The translations under genes and the position numbers were made by a program. This document shows, in pieces, positions 1-9,549 of a DNA stretch of 64,000 nucleotides; the stretch's first letter is position 1; each line of letters starts with the position of its first letter. The notes under the pieces are model-generated. The model had not been told where the DNA came from and searched no databases. It worked only from the letters and a program-made list of their open reading frames with translations. This DNA comes from Salegentibacter sp. Its GTDB lineage: Bacteria > Bacteroidota > Bacteroidia > Flavobacteriales > Flavobacteriaceae. The DNA lies in assembly GCA_017795085.1 (NCBI GenBank), contig CP051246.1, positions 558,001 through 622,000 on the forward strand. Direction: 5' to 3'.

Positions 1-201
1 TATGAGTTTGCTTTTAAAATGTTTAAGTGGTTCAGTGATGGAGAGTTCCCCGTAGACACCAGCCGCCCAGATCCTATAGATAATACCATTCTGGTTACTC
101 AGGACGAAATATCATGGTTTGAAATTATCTTTTTAGTCGGCTTACCCATCGTCCTCGGATTTACCGGAGCATTTACACTTATTAACAGGAGAAGAAAATA
201 A
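1..201 (+). CDS. C-terminal end of a GldG-like ABC transporter auxiliary protein (partial)
   Basis: The reading frame is open from base 1 to a TAA at 199-201, so the gene begins upstream of the window. The visible tail has a WFSDGE(F/Y)PV motif, one hydrophobic segment and a basic cytoplasmic end (NRRRK). This tail closely matches the last 60 residues of the 754-aa fused permease/GldG-like protein two genes downstream, so the two are paralogues. The ABC ATPase starts 24 bases later and is probably co-transcribed. Known of the family: these membrane-anchored proteins accompany ABC transporters linked to gliding motility. A role in gliding itself is not shown here. Confidence 0.7.
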   Translation, partial: YEFAFKMFKWFSDGEFPVDTSRPDPIDNTILVTQDEISWFEIIFLVGLPIVLGFTGAFTLINRRRK

Positions 202-224
202 ATTACACTAAAAAAACGAAAAAG

Positions 225-1202
225 ATGGCAGAAAGTATTGCACAAGTAAAGAACCTTTCGCACCGCTACAGCAAGGATTGGGCCATAAGAAATATTTCTT
301 TTGAGATCTCAAATAAAGGTATCTTGGGATTACTAGGCTCCAATGGGGCAGGAAAATCTACCACAATGAATATTCTTTGTGGTGTGATCAATCAAACCGA
401 AGGCGAGGCTTATATCGATGGAATTAATGTGCGCGAGAACCCGGTGGAGGCAAAGCGATTGATAGGCTTCTTACCACAAAAAGCTCCACTACATATGGAG
501 CTCACTGTAGATGAATATCTTATACATTGTGCGCACATGCGCTCCATTCCTTCCAGGGAAATCAAAGATGCTCTTGAATACGCCAAAGCGAAATGTGGAA
601 TCACACATTTCAGTAAGCGGGTGTTAAGTAATTTGTCAGGAGGATATCAGCAGCGGGTTGGACTGGCACAAGCCATCATTCATAATCCGAAGCTGGTGGT
701 TTTAGATGAGCCTACCAATGGACTTGACCCTAATCAGATTCTGGAAGTAAGAAAATTAATCAAACAAATTGCAGAAGAACGGGCTGTGATTCTTTCCACT
801 CACATTTTACCTGAAGTTCAGGCAACCTGTGACAATATTGTAATGATTGAAAATGGGGAACTGGTATTTGAAGACACACTTTATGCCTTCAATAACTACA
901 TAGAGCCTGATACGCTTATCATGGAGTTGGAAAATTCCCCAACAGAAGAAGAATTACTGAAAATAGAAGGGATCACCGGAGTTGAATTTATAAACAAAAC
1001 AAGCTTGCGACTGACCTTCACCTCGGGACCTGAAATTACGCAGATCCTGATAAAGGCAAGTGTTGAAAATGGATGGCCACTTTCGGAAATTTATCTGGAA
1101 AAAGCTTCTCTGGATGGTGTATTTGCACAATTATCCGTAAGCCCCCAGCAGGAGCGAGCAGAATATGAGGCACGACAAAAAAATAATGAAACGACAGCTT
1201 AA
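225..1202 (+). CDS. ABC transporter ATP-binding protein, GldA-like
   Basis: This 325-aa cytoplasmic ATPase would power the ABC-2 permease encoded immediately downstream. All motifs are intact: Walker A GSNGAGKST at residues 38-46, signature LSGGYQQR near 137-144, Walker B LVVLDEP near 157-163 followed by the D-loop, and the H-loop histidine near 193. About 100 residues follow the nucleotide-binding domain, as is usual for GldA/CcmA-type subunits of ABC-2 exporters. The TAA overlaps the start of the next gene by one base (TAATG), indicating translational coupling. It resembles GldA, but the chromosomal gliding copy may lie elsewhere, so no symbol is given. Confidence 0.85.
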   Translation: MAESIAQVKNLSHRYSKDWAIRNISFEISNKGILGLLGSNGAGKSTTMNILCGVINQTEGEAYIDGINVRENPVEAKRLIGFLPQKAPLHMELTVDEYLIHCAHMRSIPSREIKDALEYAKAKCGITHFSKRVLSNLSGGYQQRVGLAQAIIHNPKLVVLDEPTNGLDPNQILEVRKLIKQIAEERAVILSTHILPEVQATCDNIVMIENGELVFEDTLYAFNNYIEPDTLIMELENSPTEEELLKIEGITGVEFINKTSLRLTFTSGPEITQILIKASVENGWPLSEIYLEKASLDGVFAQLSVSPQQERAEYEARQKNNETTA

Positions 1203-3466
1203 TGAAAAAAATTTATAGAATAGCACGCTTAGAGTTGGGAATTATGTTCTTTTCCCCTATTGCCTGGCTTGTGCTTATTATTTTTATCATACAAACAGGT
1301 TTAACTTTTACGGACCTTCTATATAGTCAGGAAACAAACCAGCAACTAGGAAGACCTTTAAACGTTTTAAGTAAAGTTCTTTTTGCGGGTGAAGATGGTA
1401 TCCTGGCCACTGTTCAGAAAAATCTTTATTTGTATATCCCCCTTTTGACAATGGGATTGTTTAGCAGGGAAACCAGTAGTGGCTCTATAAAATTATTGCT
1501 TTCTTCTCCAGTTACTGTTACGCAAATTGTGATGGGAAAGTTTCTGTCAATGATGACATATACGTTCTTGCTAGCCTTAGTCCTTGCCAGCTTTATTGGA
1601 GCAGGAGTTATTTCAATTGAAGCTCTGGACATAAAGTTTGTATTGGGGGGGATACTCGGAATTTACTTACTCATGTGTGCCTATTCAGCCATAGGATTGT
1701 TTATGTCCAGCCTTACTTCATATCAGGTAGTGGCTGCCATTAGTACATTGGCTGTATTGGCATTTTTGAATTTTGTGGGGCAAATTGGACAGTCCTATGA
1801 CTTTATACGAGACATTACCTATTGGCTCTCTATCTCGGGCAGGGCAGATAATTTTGTGAACGGACTGATAAGTACGAAAGATTTGATCTATTTTATCTTG
1901 GTAATAGGCCTGTTTCTAGCCCTTACAATCATGAAGCTCCAGAATGAAAGGCAAACTCGTTCTACGGGAGTAAAAATAGGCAGGTATACCTTTGCCATTT
2001 TATTTGTAGTCGTAATGGGCTATGTTACTTCTTTACCCGATATTAATGCTTATTACGATACTACACGTTTTAAAGATCGTACACTTACCGAAACCTCTCA
2101 AGAGCTCATCAAGAAACTGAAGAAGCCGATAAAGATTACTAGTTATGTAAATGCGGTACATCGCACTGCTTCTCATGGGGCGCCCACAAACAGGATAAGC
2201 GATCTCAACAGGTTTGAACAGTATAGGCGATTTTTACCCGACATGGAAATGGATTATGTAGTTTATTATGATACCCTGGTACGATATAATGATACTGCTA
2301 CTACCCTTCTTGAAAAGGCAGAGAAAGCTGCTTCTGCTCATAAATTTGATTTTGAAGAAATGCTTCCTCCAGAAGAAATAGCAAAAGAAGTCAATTTGAT
2401 CCCAGAGAATAATCGATTGGTGCGTTTTGTTGAATATGATGGTAAAAGAACTCCACTTCGGATGTTTGACGATATTTTTGTATATCCCAAAGAATCAGAG
2501 ATTTCGGCTGCTTTAAAAAGACTGATTTCTGGTCCCGCCAAAGTAGGAATTTTGCAGGGAAACAATGAAAGAAGCACTCAAAGCATGGAAGATGCGGGGT
2601 ATCAAATTATTACAAAAGGCGTCAACATCAGAGGATCTCTGATAAACCAGGGTTTTGAGCCAGTAGACATATATATTGATGCGGTGGCTGAAATTTCTCA
2701 AGACATCTCCGTATTGGTTGTATCTGATCCTAAAAGCACCTTTTCAGAAGATGAGGCTGATAAGATAAGGGGATTTATAGATGCTGGTGGTAATCTATTA
2801 ATAGCTGGAGAGCCGGGAAGGCAATCCCTTTTGAATCCTATTCTTGAAGAACTAGGGGTCTCTTTTGCACAGGGAACCTTATTGCAGGAAACCGAGAATT
2901 TTGAACCGGATCTATTACAGGCACTTTTTACTACTGATGCACGTGCTTTGGGGTATGGGTTTTATGATGGTGCTGTGGTTAGTATGCCGGATGCCATGGC
3001 AATCAATTTTGTAGATACTTCCGATTTTAAGATAACCCCAATCCTTGTTACAGATCAAACTTCTACCTGGAATAAAACAGAGGAATTTGATCTTAAAACA
3101 GAAAAAGTAGAGTTTAATCGGGAGTCGGATCAAAAAGTACATGCTCCTGTAGCCGTTGCTTTGGAACGAAGTATGGAGAATGACAAACAGAAAATAATGG
3201 TGGTTGGAGATGCAGATTTTATGAGTAATACCGAAATGACCCGTAACAGCCCTAACACGGTGAACTCAAGTTTCGTGATAAGAATGTTCAGGTGGTTCAG
3301 CGACGGAGAATATCCTGTGAATACTGCCAGAAAATCTGCCATTGACACTACTATTAAACTGTCAAGGTCCGAAATTCAATGGCTGAAAGGTGTGTATGCA
3401 GGTATTATTCCAATGGCCTTTGCCGGACTGGGCATTTTTATCTTGATAAGAAGAAAGAGACAATAA
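1202..3466 (+). CDS. Fused ABC-2 permease / GldG-like auxiliary protein
   Basis: This 754-aa membrane protein appears to join two functions. Residues 1-240 carry about six hydrophobic helices of an ABC-2 permease (GldF-like). After a further helix near 260, a large hydrophilic extracytoplasmic domain of the ABC_transp_aux (GldG) type runs to about residue 720. It contains the segments ISVLVVSDPKS and GGNLLIAGEPGR typical of that domain. A final membrane helix and a basic tail (RRKRQ) end the protein. In classical gliding operons GldF and GldG are separate genes, so this is a fusion. The start ATG overlaps the ATPase stop. The C-terminus is paralogous to the truncated gene at the window start. 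Confidence 0.8.
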   Translation: MKKIYRIARLELGIMFFSPIAWLVLIIFIIQTGLTFTDLLYSQETNQQLGRPLNVLSKVLFAGEDGILATVQKNLYLYIPLLTMGLFSRETSSGSIKLLLSSPVTVTQIVMGKFLSMMTYTFLLALVLASFIGAGVISIEALDIKFVLGGILGIYLLMCAYSAIGLFMSSLTSYQVVAAISTLAVLAFLNFVGQIGQSYDFIRDITYWLSISGRADNFVNGLISTKDLIYFILVIGLFLALTIMKLQNERQTRSTGVKIGRYTFAILFVVVMGYVTSLPDINAYYDTTRFKDRTLTETSQELIKKLKKPIKITSYVNAVHRTASHGAPTNRISDLNRFEQYRRFLPDMEMDYVVYYDTLVRYNDTATTLLEKAEKAASAHKFDFEEMLPPEEIAKEVNLIPENNRLVRFVEYDGKRTPLRMFDDIFVYPKESEISAALKRLISGPAKVGILQGNNERSTQSMEDAGYQIITKGVNIRGSLINQGFEPVDIYIDAVAEISQDISVLVVSDPKSTFSEDEADKIRGFIDAGGNLLIAGEPGRQSLLNPILEELGVSFAQGTLLQETENFEPDLLQALFTTDARALGYGFYDGAVVSMPDAMAINFVDTSDFKITPILVTDQTSTWNKTEEFDLKTEKVEFNRESDQKVHAPVAVALERSMENDKQKIMVVGDADFMSNTEMTRNSPNTVNSSFVIRMFRWFSDGEYPVNTARKSAIDTTIKLSRSEIQWLKGVYAGIIPMAFAGLGIFILIRRKRQ

Positions 3467-3565
3467 ACTGGGACTATGGAATGGTTATGCTTTCAGAAAT
3501 TATTCTCTGAGTCTATGAAATGGCGTAAAGAATGCCTAAAAAACACAAAAACACAAAATCACCCA

Positions 3566-6385
3566 ATGTATAAGTTAATGATATTTTTATTTTTTTCAGT
3601 TTTGCCCTTAGGAATTTTTTCACAGGTAACTGCAACAGTATCAGATCCTGAACAAATACCTATGGATCCTAAGGTAAAAATGGGAGAACTGGACAATGGT
3701 TTTACCTACTATATTCGGAAAAATAGTGAGCCACAGGAACGAGCACAATTATATCTGGTCATTAAAGCAGGATCATTACAGGAAACTGATGAACAGAAGG
3801 GACTGGCACATTTTACCGAGCATATGGCATTTAATGGCACCAAAAGCTTTCCCAAAAACGAGCTTATTGATTACCTCCAAAGAGCAGGAATACGATTTGG
3901 AGCTGATTTGAATGCTTATACCAGTTTTGAGGAAACAGTATATCAACTTCCACTGCCTACAGATGAGAAAGAACTTTTTGAATCGGGTTTCCAAATACTT
4001 TCAGAGTGGGCGGGAGACATCACCCTGGATAACAAAGAGATTGATAATGAGAGGGGGGTTATAGTGGCCGAAGAAAGGCAGCGCGGAAAGAATGCCTCGG
4101 AAAGGATTAGCAAGCAATTACTTCCGGTCTTACTGGCTGACTCAAAGTATGAAAAGCGTTTGCCAATAGGGGATATGGAGCTGATTGAAAATTTTGACCA
4201 CGAAACTCTTAAAGAATTTTATCGTAATTGGTACCGGCCGAATTTGCAGGCGGTGATTGCAGTGGGCGATTTTGATGAAGAAAAAGTTGAGGAATTAATA
4301 AAGAAGAATTTTTCAGATTTACCTTCATCAGACGGAAAACCTGAAAGATCATTCTATAACATCCCTGAAAATAAAGAACCTTTGGTAAAAATAATTACCG
4401 ATCCCGAATTTCCACATACGGTTGCCTCCGTGATATATAAACATCCCACTACCATTACAACTACCACAGAAGACTTTCGTAATTCTATAATCAGAAGTGC
4501 GGTCAACAGTATGCTGTCTAAAAGGATTAATGAGAAAATACAGAGTGGGACAGCAACTTATTTAAAGGCAGGAGCAAGCTATGGACCTTACCAGGGTGGT
4601 ATCGCTGATTTAGACGCTTTTACCTTACAGGTGGTGGCCAAAGAACCCGAGCAGTTAAAGGAGGCTATCGAAGGGATCATGGATGAGGTGCATTCTATGG
4701 AACAATATGGATTTACACAGGCAGAATTTGACAGAGTAAAAAAGAATTTCATGACCTCGGTAATTCAGAGCCATAAAGAGAAGGATAAAACTTCTTCGAA
4801 GGTCTATGTAAATCAACTTGTGAAGCATTTTACCAAGGGACAAGCCGTTATTGACATGGACTATTCATTGGGTTTCTATAACACTTATCTCGATGGTATC
4901 AGTCTGGAAGAAGTAAACCAGATGGCAGACTTGTTTGTGACTGAAAAAAACCAGATCATTATGGTACAAGCTTCTCAGGATAGTAAAGATCTTTTGCCAA
5001 AAGAAGATACGCTACTTGAATGGGTGAGAAATAAAAGAGAAATTAATGCATACCAGGATGATGCGGTGGAAGGTCCTTTGGTTAGGGAGAAACTTATGGG
5101 GTCTGAAGTTGCGAATTTGGTTGAGCAGGCCGCTAACGGAACCACTGAAATTGAACTATCGAACGGTGTAACAATAATTCTTAAACCTACCGATTTTAAG
5201 AATGACCAAGTCTTATTTTCTTCGTTCAGTCCGGGGGGGTATTCTCTGGCAGATCAAGGTAAAATACACTCTTCAAAAATGGCTGCCACCATCATTTCAT
5301 CTTCAGGTTTAGGGCAATACACATCCAGTCAGATAAATAAATTGTTAGCTGGGAAATCTTTATCGGTTTCGCCATATATAAGCACATATTCTGAAGGAAT
5401 AAAAGGATCATCCTCTCGACAAGATCTTGAGACTGCACTAGAGTTGGTATACCTATATTTTAAACAACCTCGTAAAGATAGTGTCCAATTCAATAGAATT
5501 ATTGAAAGAAACAAGGTTTCTCTTGAAGGGAAGTCTGCTAATCCAGTTTCCGTTTTTCAGGATACTATTAATATTGTAATGAAAGGTAAAGGTCCCTGGG
5601 CTTCGGCACTCACTTTGGAAAAGTTAGAGAAAGTTTCTCTGGATGAAGCTTATAACTTCTATCAGGACAGATTTGAGGACGCCAGTGATTTTACCTTTTC
5701 GTTTGTAGGTAATTTTGAAACCGATTCTATTATACCTCTTTTAGAAAAATATCTCGGATCATTACCATCTACCAAAAGAGAAGAAAATTTTAAGGACGTG
5801 GGAATTCGCCCTCTTTCAGGGGAGGTTGCCAAAACTGTTTACAGGGGTATCGAGGATAAAGCGGTGGTTGTCCTTACCTATCATGATGCGTATGGATACG
5901 ATCAAAAGAACAATATGCAGCTTAACATGATTAAATCGGCTTTGGAAACAAAACTTCTTAAAAGGCTAAGAGAAAAAGAGAGCGGTGTATATAGCCCTTC
6001 GGTGGGTTTGAGCAAGGTGAAAATTCCATCTCCTTATTACAACTTTTCTGTTTCATTCAGCTGTGCGCCGGAACGGGTAGATGATCTAATAAAAGCCACC
6101 ATAGATGAAATAGAAAAGATGAAAAAGGAAGGTCCCACTCAGGATGAACTGGATAAATTCATAGCTCAGGAAAAAAGGCAGAAAGAGACACAGTCAAGAT
6201 CAAACAGTTATTGGTTGAGTTATATTCAGAATGTATATCAAGGGGAAGTAGAAATGGATTATATTAATAACTACCAAGCGTATCTGGAAGATTTAAACCT
6301 TCCAGATTTAAAGGAATCCACAAAAAATTATTTTAATACAAAAAATTCTGCCAGATTGATATTGCTCCCAGAAAAGGAGATTTAA
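3566..6385 (+). CDS. Secreted M16 family zinc metallopeptidase
   Basis: This is a protein of about 939 aa with two M16 (pitrilysin-like) repeats. The N-terminal repeat has the zinc motif HFTEH near residues 82-86 and a downstream NERGVIVAEE segment that supplies the third ligand. The second half is the usual catalytically inactive M16 domain. I chose ATG 3566 rather than ATG 3476 because it opens directly on a signal peptide (MYKLMIFLFF...IFSQ); the upstream 30 codons look non-coding. The product is periplasmic or outer-membrane associated. It lies about 100 bases behind the ABC permease gene on the same strand. A strong terminator-like hairpin follows at 6632. Confidence 0.85.
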   Translation: MYKLMIFLFFSVLPLGIFSQVTATVSDPEQIPMDPKVKMGELDNGFTYYIRKNSEPQERAQLYLVIKAGSLQETDEQKGLAHFTEHMAFNGTKSFPKNELIDYLQRAGIRFGADLNAYTSFEETVYQLPLPTDEKELFESGFQILSEWAGDITLDNKEIDNERGVIVAEERQRGKNASERISKQLLPVLLADSKYEKRLPIGDMELIENFDHETLKEFYRNWYRPNLQAVIAVGDFDEEKVEELIKKNFSDLPSSDGKPERSFYNIPENKEPLVKIITDPEFPHTVASVIYKHPTTITTTTEDFRNSIIRSAVNSMLSKRINEKIQSGTATYLKAGASYGPYQGGIADLDAFTLQVVAKEPEQLKEAIEGIMDEVHSMEQYGFTQAEFDRVKKNFMTSVIQSHKEKDKTSSKVYVNQLVKHFTKGQAVIDMDYSLGFYNTYLDGISLEEVNQMADLFVTEKNQIIMVQASQDSKDLLPKEDTLLEWVRNKREINAYQDDAVEGPLVREKLMGSEVANLVEQAANGTTEIELSNGVTIILKPTDFKNDQVLFSSFSPGGYSLADQGKIHSSKMAATIISSSGLGQYTSSQINKLLAGKSLSVSPYISTYSEGIKGSSSRQDLETALELVYLYFKQPRKDSVQFNRIIERNKVSLEGKSANPVSVFQDTINIVMKGKGPWASALTLEKLEKVSLDEAYNFYQDRFEDASDFTFSFVGNFETDSIIPLLEKYLGSLPSTKREENFKDVGIRPLSGEVAKTVYRGIEDKAVVVLTYHDAYGYDQKNNMQLNMIKSALETKLLKRLREKESGVYSPSVGLSKVKIPSPYYNFSVSFSCAPERVDDLIKATIDEIEKMKKEGPTQDELDKFIAQEKRQKETQSRSNSYWLSYIQNVYQGEVEMDYINNYQAYLEDLNLPDLKESTKNYFNTKNSARLILLPEKEI

Positions 6386-6631
6386 GGAACCACAGAAATT
6401 TAAACTAAGGAATTCCTCCGAGGCTTGCCTGGAGTTATAGAAAATGAAAATATTGAAAAAAAGGATGTTTTTTATAAGGCCTGTAATACGTTTAAGAGAT
6501 TATGAAATGATTGCAAATACAGGAAGGTAGTCATAATAAAGTTTATAGATGTAAATTTTTATATTGGTTACATTAAGTAACTCGAGTTAGTTTATAGAAG
6601 AATAATAATTCCAAAAATTTGAATTAGCCCT

Positions 6632-6665
6632 AAAGGCAGGTATTTTTTAAATATTTGCCTTTTTT
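6632..6665 (+). terminator. Rho-independent terminator after the ABC/M16 operon
   Basis: AAAGGCA at 6632-6638 pairs with TGCCTTT at 6656-6662. The stem is extended by TATTT/AAATA inside and followed by a T run. It sits about 250 bases beyond the M16 stop codon. Confidence 0.7.
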
Positions 6666-6932
6666 AATATAAAGAAATTAATACTGATGCGTTAATTTTA
6701 GTTATTATGGGCTAAAATAGTAAATTTCTATTATGAATTTTATTAACCTTCCTGATCTTTACACGGATGATTTTATTGGTTTACTTGATTATATTAGTCA
6801 TAACAAGTGAGGACGAAGAAACCAGTAAAGAATCCAAAAGGGCAGTAACAAACAATACAGGTTAATAAATAGCTAGGTAATAGCAGTTATTAATAGATAC
6901 AATCCTGCAAAGTGTATAAAGTTTAATTAACA

Positions 6933-6966
6933 GGGGTTGGATTTTTTTAAAGTCTGACCCTTTTTT
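6933..6966 (+). terminator. Terminator-like hairpin
   Basis: GGGTTGGA pairs with TCTGACCC (with G-U pairs) around an A/T-rich loop, followed by six T. It would end any transcript from the small frame at 6733. No other gene is available for it on this strand. Confidence 0.5.
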
Positions 6967-6984
6967 CATAGATCGTAAGGTACT

Positions 6985-7450
6985 GATTTAAAATAATATT
7001 CCAGTTCCTGATAGGCATTGACCACTTCTTGGTGGCTTCCTTGGTAGCCAAATATACAGATTTCATTACTGCCTCATCTGTAGGGAAAAACAATTTATTT
7101 TTGATGTATTTCCTGACTTTTATATTTAAATCTCAAGAAGATTAGTGGTATAAATGATCTTTCTTATTTCCAGAGGGAACTCAAAGAATACAGTAAGGTC
7201 TTCCTAGGTGTCCCTTCAGCTCTTCATCGCATAGGAGTGTTTACTTTCCCATTGCTCTGCAAAATCATCCAGGGCAGCTTTAGCAGCTTGCTGATTGGGC
7301 GCATAATATGCTTCATATCTGCTGTAAAGGCTTTCTTGTCCTTCCATACCACGTACCTACAGGCGTTTCGTATTTGATGTACCACACAGATTTGGGTTTT
7401 GGATTTGGGGAACACTTTTTGATTGTGTTGGTAAACATGATATTAAACTC
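6985..7450 (-). pseudogene. IS256-type (mutator) transposase remnant
   Basis: The minus strand, read in several frames, gives consecutive pieces of an IS256-family transposase. These are CVVHQIRNACRYVVWKDKKAF (about 7415-7330), AAKAALDDFAEQWESK (about 7290-7240), [17 protein letters not shown] (about 7185-7130), [20 protein letters not shown] (about 7085-7030) and the C-terminal PIRNWNIIL near 7010. At least two frameshifts and several stops separate them, and the N-terminal part with the first catalytic aspartates is missing. The element is dead. It marks an old insertion just outside the mobilisation module. No flanking inverted repeats were identified. Confidence 0.8.
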
Positions 7451-7634
7451 CTGACTCATATCATTATTGGTCCAAGTGGTCGTTATTATAGTTTTACAGA
7501 TAAAGGAATACTGTAAAAATTAAAAGTTATTATAATTGATGATAAAAATGCCGCTACATATTAGAGGTGTTTTTTGATCAACCCTGAATTGGCAATCTCC
7601 GTAAACTTTAAATTATCAGTATTGAACCATAAAA

Positions 7635-7668
7635 AAAGGAAAATTCGCTGTTACCTGAATTTTCCTTT
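7635..7668 (-). terminator. Terminator hairpin between IS256 remnant and mobilisation region
   Basis: AAAGGAAAATTC at 7635-7646 is perfectly repeated inverted as GAATTTTCCTTT at 7657-7668, with a 10-base loop. Seven T follow the stem when read on the minus strand. It would stop transcripts leaving the mobile element leftward. Confidence 0.65.
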
Positions 7669-7740
7669 CTCCAGGGGTAGGGTAAAACCCTTAAAAACTA
7701 AAGATAATACTTTTTAAATATTTAAACGTTTTCTGTGAGA

Positions 7741-7981
7741 GGGGATTATCCCTTTTTTTGAAAAAAAAATGTATCTTTAAAGAGCTGAAATTCAGCATTC
7801 AATTTTACGCAGGGGTATCCCTTATTTTGACTTTCGCCGATATCCTGCACATCGAAAAAAATTAAACCGGAAATTTTTTCCTGAACCTGGCAATGGACCT
7901 TTGGTCCAAATTGTACGAGATTTTTCTCCCGCGTGGCGGGAGGAAAAGGAGTAGCAAGAGGGTGCAGAGGACCCTGTTTCT
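7741..7981. other. Candidate oriT / relaxosome region upstream of bfmA-mobB
   Basis: This non-coding stretch precedes the mobilisation genes and is dense in symmetrical DNA. It holds a direct repeat of about 18 bases (7741-7760 and 7812-7829, both GGGG..TATCCCTT.TTTTG). It also has a hairpin TGGACC-TTT-GGTCCA (7894-7908) and a 12-bp hairpin centred on CTCCCGC-GTG-GCGGGAG (7921-7947). Nicking sites of Bacteroidota mobilisation systems are normally next to such hairpins upstream of the relaxosome genes. The assignment is positional; the nic site cannot be read off. Confidence 0.5.
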
Positions 7982-8115
7982 CATTCTTTTTTATTTTGAA
8001 ACATCTGATTTAAAGGTGTTTAGAAGTATTAAAATTTATTGAGTTTTTACAATTTACGACAAATGCCTTGTCAGTGTCTATTATCAGGGAGGAATTTGCG
8101 ACAAATCGGCGAATT

Positions 8116-8496
8116 ATGGATTCATTTATCAGTATTAGATTCAAAAAGAAAACCGCTAAACGGTTTCAGGAATTTTCCAAATCACACTTTAAATCCCACA
8201 CGGAAACCTTGAGTATTATGCTTGACTTTTTCTTCTATAATGAGATTTCCCCACACGAAAGACTGGGCCCCACCGGAAGGACCATAGAACAAACTTTTAA
8301 GAAAAGCATTAATGCAGTCATTGCCATTATCCGGGATATGGAAAAGACCCAGACCAAACCAACGGTAGCCATGATGCAATTGTTGTTTGAAAACGAAACG
8401 CCCAAAGAGAAACCCTTGATTTTGGAGAAGAAAATCATTGAAGAAAAGAAGGAAGTACGCTTCCAAGAAAAACAAAATCAAAACAACGAACGCTAA
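8116..8496 (+). CDS. BfmA/BtgA-type mobilisation (relaxosome accessory) protein
   Basis: This small basic protein of about 126 aa begins MDSFISIRFKKKTAKRF. It continues with an MLDFFFYNEISP segment and a GPTGRTIE segment typical of the BfmA/BtgA mobilisation family of Bacteroidota. The N-terminal part resembles a ribbon-helix-helix DNA binder; the C-terminal 30 residues are highly charged. Its expected role is to bind oriT and assist the relaxase encoded 11 bases downstream. I chose ATG 8116; an in-frame TTG at 8068 would add 16 residues that do not resemble the family. It is transcribed away from the oriT-like hairpins. Confidence 0.75.
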   Translation: MDSFISIRFKKKTAKRFQEFSKSHFKSHTETLSIMLDFFFYNEISPHERLGPTGRTIEQTFKKSINAVIAIIRDMEKTQTKPTVAMMQLLFENETPKEKPLILEKKIIEEKKEVRFQEKQNQNNER

Positions 8497-8507
8497 TTTT
8501 TTGAGCT

Positions 8508-9539
8508 ATGTATATTACCATCACACCTCAAAAATTAGGAGACAATTATTCACAAAGTTCAGATGATTTTGTGAGCTATCTGGAAAAAGAAAACCAAGGT
8601 CTGGAACAAGAAGAAATGGAACATTTTTTCAATCAATATGGAGATAAAATTTCAGCTGAAGAAGTGGTAAAGGATATTGATAGCAACGGTGCCAAACTGA
8701 AAAAGACCGAACCTAAATTCTATTCGATTACCGTCAGCCCTTCTAAATATGAATTAAACAAATTACAAAATAGCAGCAAGGATTTAAAAAGGTACACCCG
8801 GGCTCTGATGCAGAATTATGTGGCTTCTTTTAACCGGGAGATTAACGGACGTCCGGTAAAGATCGATGATATAAAATATTATGCAAAAATCGAACACCAA
8901 CGTGTTTTTAAGGGTACGGATTGGCAAATCAAAGAAAACCAGCCCTATGCCACCAAAATAGTAAACCTTAAAAATGAAATCCGAAAAATTGAAAGGGGGA
9001 GGATGCAGGGGAGTATTCGGCAGCGGGAAAAGGAGATTGCCACCCTGGAGTGCCAGGCGCCACATAGGCAAGATGAAAAGCGAATTGTCCAAGGCATGCC
9101 CAAGGCCGGAAACCAAAGCCATATCCATATTATCGTAAGCCGCAAAGATGCTTCCAACTCCTTTAGTCTTTCCCCGGGAAGTAAATACAAAGCCTCTGAG
9201 GTTAGAATGAATGGCAAGCAGATCAAACGGGGTTTTAATCGAAACCAGTTTTTTGAAAAAGCAGAAAAGACCTTTGATAAAACCTTTGACTACCAACGGA
9301 ATTTTGTAGAAACCTATAAAGCCCGAAAAGAATTTATTAAAAACCCTCACAGTTATTTTACCAGTCTGGGAAAACTTGCTGGCTCTGAAAAAACCTTGGC
9401 TTTTAAAATGATGAAAGAAACAGGAATCCCGCTTATGCCTAGCATCCCGACAAACCAGGCGAAGCTGGCCTTAAAGCTGTTTAATAGGCTGCGAAAAGGG
9501 GTAGAAGTAGCCATAAAAACAAGTTCCATCGAAATCTAA
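8508..9539 (+). CDS. mobB: MobB-type relaxase (DUF5712-like)
   Basis: This 343-aa protein probably nicks oriT and leads the DNA strand during transfer. Near residue 203 it has the SHIHIIVSRKD segment, a histidine-hydrophobic-histidine metal-binding motif of rolling-circle type relaxases. A tyrosine-rich segment (KFYSITVSPSKYE near 65-77) could hold the nucleophile. The middle is charged and helical. Gene order bfmA-mobB-coupling protein matches the mobA-mobB-mobC order of Bacteroidota conjugative transposons. The spacer to the next gene is 10 bases. The family label is from memory of motif and context. Confidence 0.7.
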   Translation: MYITITPQKLGDNYSQSSDDFVSYLEKENQGLEQEEMEHFFNQYGDKISAEEVVKDIDSNGAKLKKTEPKFYSITVSPSKYELNKLQNSSKDLKRYTRALMQNYVASFNREINGRPVKIDDIKYYAKIEHQRVFKGTDWQIKENQPYATKIVNLKNEIRKIERGRMQGSIRQREKEIATLECQAPHRQDEKRIVQGMPKAGNQSHIHIIVSRKDASNSFSLSPGSKYKASEVRMNGKQIKRGFNRNQFFEKAEKTFDKTFDYQRNFVETYKARKEFIKNPHSYFTSLGKLAGSEKTLAFKMMKETGIPLMPSIPTNQAKLALKLFNRLRKGVEVAIKTSSIEI

Positions 9540-9549
9540 ACTTGTTGTT

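Larger units (their letters stand above)
6386..6984. other. Intergenic region with two terminators and one tiny open frame
   Basis: No established gene is visible. A terminator hairpin at 6632-6665 closes the upstream operon, and a second lies at 6933-6966. Between them, a 25-codon frame (ATG 6733, TGA 6810) starts MNFINLPDLYTDDF. I recognise no family and see no convincing promoter, so it is not called as a gene. The rest is AT-rich filler. Confidence 0.4.

Noticed and set aside
6733-6810. 25-codon frame between two terminators
   Set aside because: The position is suggestive but there is no promoter, conservation or family evidence.
8784-9350. 188-codon minus-strand frame over the MobB gene
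   Set aside because: It is fully inside mobB, has no domain pattern, and mobB carries a relaxase-like motif in the other strand.
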